A stretch of DNA of 64,000 nt from Platynereis dumerilii. Lineage: Eukaryota > Annelida > Polychaeta > Phyllodocida > Nereididae. Positions 36,895 through 48,189 of this stretch are shown in pieces (position 1 is the stretch's first letter; each line of letters opens with the position of its first letter). The position numbers and the translations under genes are program-made. The stretch covers positions 38,722,629 through 38,786,628 of the forward strand of contig JAPTHN010000011.1 in the NCBI GenBank assembly GCA_026936325.1, read 5' to 3'. The notes under the pieces were generated by a model. The model ran no database searches. It was not told the DNA's origin and saw only the letters and a program-made list of their open reading frames with translations.

Positions 36895-36999
36895 AATGAT
36901 AGCTCAGCAGGATATGATGATCTCCAGATAAAAATTTCAGTTAAGATAGTTCCACTCTTTAAATCTGGTAATGAGCAATTCCTTAAAAACTATAAACCT
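36895..36999 (+). pseudogene. LINE reverse-transcriptase fragment
   Basis: A 35-codon stretch reads like the fingers region of non-LTR reverse transcriptases: NDSSAGYDDLQIK, then KIVPLFKSGN and NYKP, corresponding to the usual SSxGxDxI and K-(I/V)-xPxxKxGxxxxxxNYRP blocks. About 30-40 residues expected between the two blocks are missing. It begins directly at the right end of the 6.6 kb TIR element, so that element may have inserted into a LINE. After NYKP the sequence becomes low-complexity. Confidence 0.5.
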
Positions 37000-37087
37000 A
37001 TGTCTCGGTCCCTGTCTCGGCCTCGGATGTCCTGGCCTCGACTCAATCACTGCTGCCCTGATGGTGAGGGTACTCCCTTGCGCATGT

Positions 37088-37680
37088 GTATGTTTGTGTT
37101 TTACGCCTCTGCAGCACCTTATTGGGCTATATCGAGGCTTGCTAGGTTGTTATTTGTCTTTGTTTATTATCCTTATATTTTATAGTATGTCTTCGTTTTG
37201 TACAAAAATGAGATTATGTTTTCTGGTTTATCTACGAGAAGTCGAAGTGGGTTTGTTGGGAGAAGTGCATTTCTTTGTGTTTGAAAATCTCTACAATCCT
37301 TCAGGATATGTTTAATCATGAGGGGACATTGGCATTTCTCACAAATCGGGCTGGGTCACCCAGTAGAAGATGCGAATGTGTGAGTCTTGAATGTCCAATA
37401 AGACACCTGTGAATCACAATTTGGTCCCTCCGTGTTCTGGAGGTAATGTGTTGTACATCCCTGATACTGGGAAAGATTACTCTGAGTTTATTATTCTCAC
37501 ATGCGTTCCACATAATCTGCCATCCGGATTTTATATAATCGTTGATAGTTGGACGGAGGTCCGTGTAAGGTATAGTATCATAAGTAAGATCTTTGGAAAG
37601 AGCATTTTTCGCCATAAGGTCGGCTTTTTCTCCCCTTGCGCATATTGTTTGGTATGTACAGTGAGTATTGCTATTGCTAG
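37088..37680 (-). pseudogene. 3' part of an I/Nimb-like LINE (RNase H end, CCHC knuckle, 3' UTR)
   Basis: On the minus strand the frame from about 37,680 shows the end of an RNase H domain (GEKADLMAKNAL), then IPYTDLRPTINDYI, TSRTRRDQIVIHRCLIGHSR and LTHSHLLLGDPA. A shift of frame near 37,350 leads to PICEKCQCPLMIKHILKDC, a C-x2-C-x7-H-x4-C knuckle followed by RDFQTQRNALL and, after about 40 residues, a stop. This layout (RNase H then terminal zinc knuckle) is typical of the I/Nimb group. The 3' UTR ends in GGTGCTGCAGAGGCGTAAAA and CACAAAC, the same tail as the SINE at 6,420-6,723. The 5' side is cut off at a hAT-like end. Confidence 0.85.
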
Positions 37681-37775
37681 TAGGGGTGTACCGATCAAGC
37701 ATTTAGCCGAACCGAACCGGACACCAATCAAGGCCTTGTGATTCGGCCGAACTCGAACCCGAACCGAACCCTAAA
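37681..37775. mobile_element. hAT-like terminal fragment
   Basis: TAGGGGTGTACCGATC is a typical hAT terminal sequence, followed by repeated CCGAACCGAACC-like words. The matching opposite end was not found in the window. It abuts the truncated LINE. Confidence 0.4.
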
Positions 37776-39500
37776 GTTAATTGGGCAACAGGTGGAATCA
37801 ACTGAAAGTCAGCCAGAAGCCGGGTGGGCCCCTACTAGCTCCTACCAATCAGTTGTCATGTATGCGACAGGTCAGTGTACAGTGCACCTACTGTTGGTAC
37901 ACTGTAAGCTGCGCTTTCCATGTTGCAAGACAATACAACCATGATTTTAAAATAAATTTGCCTCTCTATTCTCGTAGCTATTGATCATATCTATGGACCT
38001 ATTTGCATTTGTAGGTAATGATTTCGTGCTTGCATTGCAGTTCATGACTGATAGTATTTACAACTACAATTACAATTAATTTGAATCTAATAGTTGCTAT
38101 GACTTTACTGTGAACATCGAGTTCAGTTGAGTTGGCCATATATATATTTCAATTCAGCTTGAAAAATCTAATCAGAAAGTAAACTGTTATGCAATACCAG
38201 ATGCGATTGAGAGGCTAAGCATGCTCATTTCCCCCCCCCCCTCCAAATGGGCCTCAGTCCAGTCAACCAATGCCGGCCGCTTGACCTTGGCCCGCCAGAA
38301 GTCCCTGCATATAACCCCCTCCCCAAACTCCCTTCTGGTTTAGTTCACATTTCAAGCAAAGTTGTGTCAATATATAATGCCATTGTTCACATATCTATCG
38401 ATCTATCTCGCTATATAGTTATAGGCCTAAGGATAAAGAACAAAAAGGCCTACCTAGTAGCACAAAATTAACCATTGAAATATTAAGGAGAAAATGCGTT
38501 CTGGACTTGCTAATTAACTGGGCTGACTGTCTTTACTGCACTTACTCGCATTTAAAAGTCCCTTTTCATTCAGAGGGAGTTAGTTCATCATGCACTCGAT
38601 ATCACAATAACTAAATTCTAAAATTCATAGATAATGCCCACTTGTGCGTGAATTCAAAAACTACATCCATAATTTCATGGATGGATAGATAAGATAAATA
38701 TTTCATTTATGTCTCACCCTGTATACATCACACTAAAAACAAGTGACATCATAAAAACAGGCCTCTCTAAAAAGAGATATGGGAGACAGTTCAAATTTTA
38801 AAATACAAATAATATCACAGACACTAAATTAAAATAATATCACAGTTAAAAAGATAGCAATTAAAATCCTGGCAGTTAAAATCATATCACAGTTAAAAAA
38901 ACGTGGCAGTTATGATTATGTTACACTGAAGACACGAAATGTATTTGAGTTATCAATTAGTTGCTATGAATTACATTTTTGCAAATTAATTATAGGCCTA
39001 TGAACAATTCTTGAGCAGAGATGAATGCAATATCTGTATGGCAGCTCTAGTACATGTAATTCAATAACTTCATGATCTTAAACACACCCAGAGAATCTAC
39101 TGAGTGTGCTTAAACATTGCAACAGAAGATGTGGATTAAAGCTGTGGGAGTATATACACATGCAAAAGAAATTGTTGCATTGCAGCCATTGCTGAATTGC
39201 ATTTATTCATCTGCTCTATTTACGAGCAAAATATTTTGATCACCACTGAAGCAGAAATGACATTTGATATCCATTTGTAATAAAGATTTCCTGGAATTTG
39301 AGTTTTATCTGACACCTGTTAAATAGAAAGCCTATAAGTATAATGGTAATAGAAGGAATCCAAAATTTAAGAAAGCAATTTGAAACTAGTATTCAACCTT
39401 TAAAAAGGTTAGGCAATGATTCGACCTCAAATATATGAGTAAAACAAATTATATGAGACTATGTCGGACTATTATGGTAGAGACCCTGTAAGCTGAAGTT
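37776..39500. other. No gene seen
   Basis: A run of eleven C lies at about 38,231-38,241. Short imperfect repeats of ATATCACAGTTAAAA occur at 38,810-38,900. The rest is AT-rich without recognisable content. Confidence 0.5.
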
Positions 39501-39534
39501 TCTACTTATATTATGTCGTAAAGTAGACACACTT

Positions 39535-40700
39535 AGCCCATGCAAAATTTGAAGAAAATTGTCCATGTCAATCACAAGATATAGCCATTTACCCCTTTTG
39601 GGGGTTACTACCTAAAACCGAAACTGTTCATCCAGTAACATCCATTAAGTACAAGCCTAGATCCAACATAAACTTGACATTCCATTTTAAACAACCAAAT
39701 TCCTCAAAATACGTATTTACCCCCCTTTGACCTTGATTACGAGGGTAAATTATCCTATACTGTAACGTTTTCTCTTTTAACATGTGCCTGAGTCAATATC
39801 CCATACGTGTGCAAAATTTGAAGTAAATCGTCCATGTCAGTCACAAGTTATAGTCATTTACCCCTTTTGGGGGTAATTATTAAAAACCGAAACTTTTCAT
39901 CCAGTAACATCCATACGAATAACCTAGACCAAACGTGCAACTAATATTCCATTTTAAACAACCAAGTTCTTCAAAATATGTATTTACCCCCTTAGAACTT
40001 GATTACGAGGGTAAATCACCCTATTCTGTGAATTTTTTCCTTTTAGCATGTGTCTGAGTCAATGTCACAAACGTGTGCAAAATTTGAAGTAAATCGTCCA
40101 TGTCAATCACAAGTTATAGTCATTTACCCCTTTTGGGGGTAATTACCCAAAACAGAAAGTTTTCATCCAGTAAAATCCAACCGGATAGCAGTAGACCAAA
40201 CATACAGCTGATATTCCATTTTGAACAACATAACTCCTCAAAATATATATTCACCCCTTTTGGCATTGATTACGAGGGTAAATACCCTATGTTGGCAATA
40301 CTGTTAAAATTATTTGTTTAATATGTGCCTGAGTCAATATCCCAAACGTGTGCAAAATTTGAAGTAAATCGTCCATGTCAATCACAAGTTATAGACATTT
40401 ACCCCTTTTGGGGGTAATTACCCAAAACAGAAACTTTTCATCCAGTAAAATCCAACCGGATACCCGTAGACCAAACATACAGCTGATATTTCATTTTGAA
40501 CAACATAACTCCTCAAAATATATATTCACCCCTTTTGGCATTGATTACGAGGGTAAATACCCTATGTTGGCAATACTGTTAAAATTATTTGTTTAATATG
40601 TGCCTGTGTCAATATCCCAAACGTGTGCAAAATTTGAAGAAAATCGTCCAGGTCAATCACAAGTTATAGACATTTACCCCTTTTTGGGGGGTAATTACGA
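39535..40700 (+). repeat. Tandem array of about five 266-275 bp units
   Basis: ACGTGTGCAAAATTTGAAG recurs at 39,805, 40,071, 40,346 and 40,621 (spacings 266, 275, 275), with an earlier partial unit from about 39,535. Each unit contains TTTACCCCTTTTGGGGGTAA, which can fold on itself. The third and fourth units are nearly identical, so frames of 73 codons repeat there; these are not genes. Confidence 0.95.
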
Positions 40701-40859
40701 AGCTTCGGGCAACAAGGATTACATAATACAGAAACCATTAATATATTACCAGACTATCATTGAAATCCTTTCATTAAAACCAAAGTTTTACAATGTTTTC
40801 ACTCTTGGGGCAAAACACCCTATTTTCAACACCCCATTACATAGTTACCCCTTCACATA

Positions 40860-41268
40860 ATCAAAATATAAAATATCACTTACCTTGAATGGTTAGTCAG
40901 GCTACCTATCAGTGAAAGAACTGAGTTTCTAGCTTGCTTAGTTTTTCTGGAAACCTGTGCAAACCTGTTTTAGTCAAATTGGGGTAATTACCCCCTTACC
41001 CTCATTGCACAACAACAATTATGGGTTACAAATGTTGGGATACATGTTTATATATATATTCCAAAGTTTCAAATTGATTCTTGTAATATTAAAAAAGTTA
41101 TTCCACTTTTAAGTTTTCCAATTTTCGACTTTGAGATGACCTGTGACCTTGAGTTCAAGGTCAAGGTCAACCATCTTCTCCCAAAATGAAGTACTAACCA
41201 TGGACTATATATGTACCAAGTTTCAAGTCTCTAGCACAAAAACCTACTGGCCAAGAAAATAATAATAA
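40860..41268 (+). repeat. AGGTCA-rich repeat, 3' part
   Basis: Related to 44,100-44,400 and 45,420-45,700: GGGTTAC..., TTTGAGATGACCTGTGACCT, then GGTCAAGGTCAA, ending in AATAATAATAACTAG. It lies just before element e1 and looks like the front of an e2/e3-type copy. Confidence 0.65.
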
Positions 41269-43371
41269 CTAGATGGCTATAACTGACCATGGTCAGTGAT
41301 GAAGAATTTACCAATATATTTATTATTTAAAGGTATATTGTATAATGTTTAAGTGTACAGACCATCATTGTGTGAATGCTCATGCTTAGTTTAGTTTATT
41401 TAGTTCAGTTTAGCTTATTCAGTTTAATTAATTTAGTTTAGTTTATTTAGTTTAGTAAATTTAATTTAGTTGACAAGAAAGAAAAAAATGTACTGAGCAT
41501 CAAAGGTATACTAAGATCAGTATAATTTATCATATTTACACAATAGGCCCATGCAACTTTTATACTCATTTTGTATTTCTTCATGACAAAATTGACTTCT
41601 TTTAGCTCAGGGCACTAATTTGATTATAATAGGTGAAGTTGAATTTTTCAGGGTTGACCGATCTTTTTACCTATTGATGCTACACCAAAATGAACATTAA
41701 ATAAAATAAAGATGAGAATCTGAGGTATTCAGAACTGCTTTCATCATTTGTATACCTTAATTATAACAGGAGATAGAGCCAATTGAAATAATGACAAAAA
41801 TGTAAAATATCACCAAAAAATTGACTCTGAAAATGTCAAGTTTTGAACATTATTTTAATCTCAAAGGCAAACGGTCTACAGGAGAGACTTGAAATTAGAC
41901 ACACTACTGTAAATGTGTTAGGATTACATGTCCAAGGAGTATTATTTTTTTTTAAGATTTCCTTCTTTGTCAAAAATATGTTAAAGTGTAAAATCTTGAC
42001 CAAAAACATGAAATTTTCAGGGTCCGGCGATCTTTTTAAGTAGCAGAGATACGTTAAAATGCATAGAAAACAAATACTAGAGGAGGTTATGGCCTTTCCG
42101 AATATGCTTTCAGTTTTTCTCTAACTTAATTAGAACCGGAGATACAGGCCGTCAAAGTTTGGGTACAAGTGTGAAATTGGAAAATGAGCAGGTCAATTTA
42201 ACTGTCATTTTTTGACCTTGTGACCTTTATTATGCAATGTACATCTATCGGAGGAACGTAAAACTTTGCAAGGGGCCTCTAGGGTACTGTGGCACCAAAT
42301 GCTGAAGAGATTGTGGAAATTCCTCAATTATTTCCTAGTTAAAAAAATTAGGTATCTCAAAAAACCAATTTTGCCAAATATTTGACCTTGAGTTTGACCT
42401 TGAAAATACCTTTCTAGGTCAAATCCAATATTTTACCCAGATTGGCAATGTGTGACAAAGGGGGGGTCATTTAATTATTTGAACTGTGTAGGATCAATAT
42501 TTATTGCTTAAGAGGGCAAAAATAGGCTGATTGTTCATGTCGCGCGGTATGCAATATTTGGAATTTTTTTATAAATCAGCATGAAGAGATAGATCAATTC
42601 CGATTTCAGGGTTTAAACAATCCAGCTGCAGGCTATAAGAATCTATAATATGATCCCGATATCTTTGAAAAAACATAATTGTTGGAATTTTTGAAAATGA
42701 GGTGAATTGAAATTTTGACGGGTCATATGACCTTGAAAAATGAGGTCAAGGTCAAATTTGAAGATTGGTATGGGGTGTAAATGGGTATATTTGGGGGGGT
42801 TCATTATACATTTGCATTACCTAAAATGACTCCTTCATGGATTTTGAACTCATGCACCTCAAATTTAGCAAATACACCTCACCAAAATGGCCGCCATTCC
42901 ATAAATACTTAAAATATCAAAATTAAAAATATGTCTTACCATGTCCCATGTCATAGAGCAACTTTTGGCGCCATCAGCATGCTGCTATCATTTATGGTTT
43001 TTGCCGAACTCGAAACAATTCGAAAATGACCAAAATATTCAGTGTGGCCTATTCCGCTCTAAGAATTTTGATTAATTTTGCTTCAATTTATTGCTCTTTA
43101 CAGTTCATTCAGTGAAAGTAAAGTAAATTACACTGGACTATAAATTTATTGAGATATAGTATATTGAAATATACAAAAATTCACACTAAAACGACCATAT
43201 AAACCTTAAAAATAAAAATTGAAACTCAGGACCGCAATACAGTAGTCTACAAGTATACAGGTACATTCACAAAAATAATCAGGAAAATCGAAGCAACTTT
43301 TTCGGATATAATAATAATAAGAATAATAGCAAAAACAATAAGAATTTACCATAGGTATGGTAAATTCTTAA
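41269..43371 (+). mobile_element. Element e1: hairpin-ended, tag AAGAATTTACCA
   Basis: The left end is CTAG (41,269), the perfect palindrome ACTGACCATGGTCAGT (41,282-41,297) and the tag AAGAATTTACCA (41,302-41,313). The right end is the same tag (43,340-43,351) inside a perfect 15-bp stem, TAAGAATTTACCATA-gg-TATGGTAAATTCTTA (43,339-43,370), then AT-rich sequence and CTAG (43,375). The body holds GACCTTGACCTT/AGGTCA motifs and two tandem units of about 366 bp (around 41,646 and 42,013). The body is the same as that of e4. There is no coding frame. Confidence 0.75.
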
Positions 43372-43426
43372 TAACTAGACATTAGATATTCCCAGTGCAA
43401 CTGGGAATGAGCATTCACCATTTCAT

Positions 43427-43690
43427 CAGATCAATGAAATGATCAATGAAATGATCAATGAAATGATCAATGAAATGATCAATGAAATGATCAATGAAAT
43501 GATCAATGAAATGATCAATGAAATGATCAATGATCAATGAAATGATCAATGATCAATGAAATGATCAATGAAATGATCAATGAAATGATCAATGATCAAT
43601 GAAATGATCAATGAAATGATCAATGAAATGATCAATTATCAATGAAATGATCAATTATCAATGAAATGATCAATGAAGTGATCAATGAAA
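43427..43690 (+). repeat. 12-bp minisatellite GAAATGATCAAT
   Basis: About twenty copies, with occasional shortened units (GATCAATGATCAAT). It lies inside e2, right after its tag. Confidence 0.97.
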
Positions 43691-43719
43691 CGAACTCAAA
43701 ATGAAATTATAATGAAATG

Positions 43720-43860
43720 ACTTTGTATTGACTTTATTGACTTCATATTGCCTTCATATTGCCTTCATATTGACTTCATATTGACTTCATATTGACTTCA
43801 TATTGACTTGCATTGACTTCATATTGACTTCATATTGACTTCAGATTGACTTCACACATT
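43720..43860 (+). repeat. 12-bp minisatellite TTGACTTCATAT
   Basis: About eleven imperfect copies inside e2. A related array with TTGACATTCATA units lies at 44,560-44,900 in e3. Confidence 0.95.
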
Positions 43861-44559
43861 TGACACATCTAACAGCAATTGTGACAACTACCTGGGATGG
43901 TGCTAGCTGTGCTTTATTTTGCCAGCCGCAACGGATACCAAAAAATTGAAAATCTATGGAAATTGAAAGTTGAATATCTTCAAAACAAAGTGTGTGATCC
44001 AAAGTTGAAATACCACTTACCATGGACCCATCTCTAGGGAACATAATACACTTATCAGCATCATCCTACCATTTGCGGTTTCTGAGGAGAAGTCCGGCAA
44101 AAAAATTGGTGTTTTGTCAACTTAATCGGTTGGAGTAATTACCTCTTTATGAAATTGAATAATGTTTTTGTTGATGTTGTTCAAGCTATTGATGGGTTAC
44201 ATAACACTGAAATCCAGACCTCTCTATCTTCATTAGTTCTGAAGTTAGCCCTTTAAAAATCTCAACTTTGACGTGACCTCTGACCTTGAAAAATAGGTCA
44301 AGGTCAAAAAAATTTGGGGGATCATAATATCTCACCTAGCACTATCCATCCACCAAAGGACAACCCTGAACTCAACCGAAAATGACGGAAAAATAATAAA
44401 AAATAATAAAAAATAAAAAAATCTACAAAAATAATAGCATTCACCATAATGATGGTGAATGCTAATAATAACTAGACATCAATATTACTGGTGAACCAGT
44501 AATGAGCATTCACCATAAAAAAGGATTTACTTGATTATCAACTTGACTTTAATTCTTCA

Positions 44560-44900
44560 TATTGACTTTTGTATTGACACTTGAATTGACTTCATTTTGA
44601 CATTCATATTGACATTCCTATTGACATTATTCATATTGACATTTATATCAATATTCATATTGACATTCACTGACATTCATTTGACCCTGATATCAATTGA
44701 GAGTGATGACACTGATAGTGACACTGATGACACTGATATCTACACTAATATTCACATTCATTTTGACATTCATTAATTTTGACATTCATGTTGATATTCA
44801 TGTTGACATTCATATATATTGACATTCATATTGACATTCATATGGACATTCATATTGACATTCAAATTGAATTCATAATGGCATTCATATTGACTTCATA
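44560..44900 (+). repeat. Imperfect minisatellite TTGACATTCATA
   Basis: Irregular 11-13 bp units within e3. Confidence 0.9.
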
Positions 44901-45718
44901 TTGACCTTAATTTATTCTTCAATTCATTCTATTCTGCACTTATCTCATTTCTTCATTTTTCCTGTCTTTGACTGGTGATGACCTTGACAATTGATGAACT
45001 TCTTCACAAGGTCAAATATACTTTAGATCATTCAAGTTACTCTTGATTGGAAATGATAGACCACAATTGAACAACCTTGCTTGAAAAAGTTGTGAAATGT
45101 ACCTACCGTGCCTTTTCATTCACTTTCTGTGACCTTGACCTTGATGTCAAGGTCATGGATGTTTAATGAAAATATTCCTCTACCACAGGGCTATATATGT
45201 TCCAAGTTTCATTGAGTTGTCTTCATTCAAAGCAAAGTTAAAAAATATTTTCACTTTTGGGCAAAATATTCTAATTTTGAAAGTCAAATATCTCAGTAAC
45301 CCCTTGCATGATTTTCACCACACTTCTTGCTGCATTGGCCCATACTATAGAGCACCTTTTGCTAAAATTTCATGAAAGTGCTGCTTGTAGTTTTCTCAAA
45401 ACCGTGCGCAAACTGGTTTTCATTAAAAGGGGTTAAGGTAATTACCCCTTTTTGAAAATGATCAATTTCATGGCTGATATTTGTTCAATAGGGGTCTACT
45501 AACTCAACACTGAAGACCAGGTGTCTCTATCTTTATTAGTTTAGGAGATAGACCTCCAAAATCAGTGACTTTGAGGTGACCTGTGACCTTGAAAAATAGG
45601 TCAAGGTCAAAAATATTTTGGGAAATTAATCTACTCATCAAGGACTATCTATACACTAACTTTCATGTTGAAATTCCAAAAAAAAAGGGAAGAAAAATAA
45701 TAATAATAATAATAATAA

Positions 45719-48140
45719 CTAGATTTCGATAACCGCTAGCGGTAATAAAACTTCACCGAGCAGTTGGTGAAAATAGTCTAAATATGTTTAAGTATAAAAA
45801 TAAACAAGTATACGAACAAGTATATGAAGGTATATTGTACATGTTTAAGCAGCTTGCTCAGTGAATGCCCATGTTTAGTTTAGTTTATTTAGTTCAGTGG
45901 GTGAAAATAGTCTAAATGTATATAAGTATATCAACAAGTATATCAACAAGTATATCAACAAGTATATCAACAAGTATATCAACAAGTATATCAACAAGTA
46001 TATCAACAAGTATATCAACAAGTATATCAACAAGTATATCAACAAGTATATAAACAAGTATATAAACAAGTATATAAAATATTATATGAATAAAATATAA
46101 AATAGTATCAAAAATATTGTATAAAATGGTACAAAAAATAGCATAAAAAATGTACCTTATTTATTTGTGATATATTGCAATGCACAAGTTAATGAAGCTA
46201 GCGGACAGCCCCCCCCCCTTTCCCGGTGAATGCATGTTTAGCTTAGTTTTTTTAGTTTAGTTTAATTTATTTAGTTTACTTTAGTTTAAAATTAGTTTAT
46301 TGACATCTTTTAGGCAATTAATACACAAATTTTAGTAATCACTGGTGTTCCAGTCTGAGTACAGTCATTCGGTTAGGTGAGGAAAAGATGAATTTTTCAG
46401 GGTTGACCGATCTTTTTACCTGTTCACGACACAACAAAATGCACACAAATTAGAATAAGAGGAGAATCTGAGCTTTCCAAATAGGCTTGTATCATTCATA
46501 TGACTTTATTAGAACCCGAGATAGAGTTGATTGAAGTAATGGTAAAAATATGAAATTTCACCGAAAAATTGACTCTGAAAATATCAAGTTTTGAACTCCA
46601 AATTGCTTCCAAAGGTAAACGGTTTGAAGGAGAGACTTAAAATAGCACAATATACTGTAAATATGTTAGGACTATATCTCGAAATATTATCAAATTTTTT
46701 GAAGACTGACTTCTTTGTCAAAAAAATGTAAATTGGTGAAATCTTGACCAAAAACATGTATTTTTCAGGGTCCGGCGATCTTTTTAACTAGCAGAGATAC
46801 GTTAAAATGTATAGAAAATGAATACTAGAGGAGAATTTGGGCTTTCTGAATATGCTTTCAGTTTTTCTGTAGCTTAATTAGAACCGGAGATACAGACCAT
46901 CAAAGTTTGGGTACAAGTGCGAAATTGGAAAATGATAGGGTCAATTTTGCAGTAAATTTTTGACCTTGTGACATTTATTGTGCAATGTAGGTCAATCCGA
47001 TGGACTTAAAACTTTACACATTTCTTCTAGGGTATTGTAGGACTGACCTGTGAAAAGACTGTAAAAATCCCTTCATTATTTCCTACTTAAAAAAAATTAA
47101 ATATCTCAAATATCCAATTTTGTCAAATATTTGACCTTGATTTTGACCTTGAAAATACCTTTCAAGGTCAAAATCTATAATTTCTACAGATTTGCAGTGT
47201 ATGACTTAGGGGGGTCATTTCATTATTTGAACTATGTAGGATCAATATTTACCTCTCAAATTGGCAAAAATAGGCCAATTTTTCATGTCGCGCGGTATGC
47301 CATATTTGGATTTTTTTTATAAATCAGCATGAAGAGATAAATCAATTCCGATTTCAGGGTTCCAACAATATAGCTCCTGGCTATTATACTTTAAAATATG
47401 AACCCGATATACTGGAAATAACATAATTGTTGGAATTTTTGAAAATCAAGTGATTTGAACATTAAACAGGTCAAATGACCTTGAAAAATGAGGTTAAGGT
47501 CAAATTTGAAGGTGGCTATGGAGGTTTTATGGGCATATTTGGGGGGGTTCACAATACATTTTATTGGCCTAAAATCGATATTTCAGTGTCAAGTAATCAA
47601 GGTCACCAGTTTTGACGACGCGGTTGACACTAAAAATTCCATAATTAAATAACTAAGCATGATATCATCATAAAAATGATCGCTTACCATGCATTAGTCA
47701 TTTACTGTAACAATTGGCTTGAATTCTGCAATTTTCGAAGTTGCTTATATAGAGATCAGGCGCGCAAACCTCTGAGAGTAAAAATTGACCTGTATGACCT
47801 TGACCTTGACCTATACTTTTGAAAATTAAGTCAGTTTATTTAGTATAAGTCTATTATATATAGTTTATTAGGAAACTGTAATTGATCGGTTATTACATGA
47901 GTAATGGTCAATTGAAATATAGAAAAAATGTATTTCAAAGGGGTCAATGACCTTGAAAAATAGGTCAGAGGTATAGGGTTACATTGGACAATTTAATTAG
48001 GTTACATAGGACTATGTACACAAATTATTTGAAAATTTTTCGAGAACATTTTTCGGAAAGAAAAATAATAATAAAAATATTTACGAAAATAAGAAACTTC
48101 ACCTATGGTATAGGTGAAGTTTAATAATAATAATAATACG
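45719..48140 (+). mobile_element. Element e4: hairpin-ended, tag AAACTTCACC, nested in e3
   Basis: The left end is CTAG (45,719), the palindrome ACCGCTAGCGGT (45,732-45,743), the tag AAACTTCACC (45,748-45,757) and a small stem TTCACC..GGTGAA. The right end is AAACTTCACCTAT-ggt-ATAGGTGAAGTTT (48,094-48,122), then AAT repeats. AAT repeats also precede the left CTAG. The body matches e1 with an offset near 4,750 bases (41,640 with 46,389; 42,013 with 46,767; 42,541 with 47,288). Confidence 0.75.
45920..46077 (+). repeat. 12-bp minisatellite AACAAGTATATC
   Basis: About thirteen near-perfect copies inside e4. The apparent Tyr-Leu-Ile-rich and Lys-Tyr-Ile-rich frames on the two strands are artefacts of the repeat. 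Confidence 0.97.
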
Positions 48141-48189
48141 ACCAAAATCAATACCATTCACCATAGTGATGGTGAATGCTAATAATAAT

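Larger units (their letters stand above)
43375..44471 (+). mobile_element. Element e2: hairpin-ended, tag AGCATTCACCAT
   Basis: The left end is CTAG, the stem ATTCCCAGT-gca-ACTGGGAAT (43,388-43,408) and the tag AGCATTCACCAT (43,410-43,421). The right end is the stem AGCATTCACCAT-aatg-ATGGTGAATGCT (44,436-44,463), then AATAATAA and CTAG (44,472). The body contains two minisatellites and an AGGTCA-rich segment. Confidence 0.75.

Noticed and set aside
40100-40596. Two nearly identical 73-codon frames
   Set aside because: Produced by two near-identical 275-bp tandem units; neighbouring units do not keep the frame.
43427-43690. CRISPR-like array
   Set aside because: Contiguous 12-bp tandem repeats with no unique spacers in an animal genome; a minisatellite.
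41269-44475. Classical Helitrons
   Set aside because: Hairpin plus CTAG fits the 3' end, but CTAG is followed by A instead of T, it sits at the left end of the next element, and there is also a matched hairpin at the left end, which Helitrons lack.
45875-46100. Tyr-Leu-Ile-rich and Lys-Tyr-Ile-rich frames on opposite strands
   Set aside because: Direct translations of a 12-bp minisatellite.
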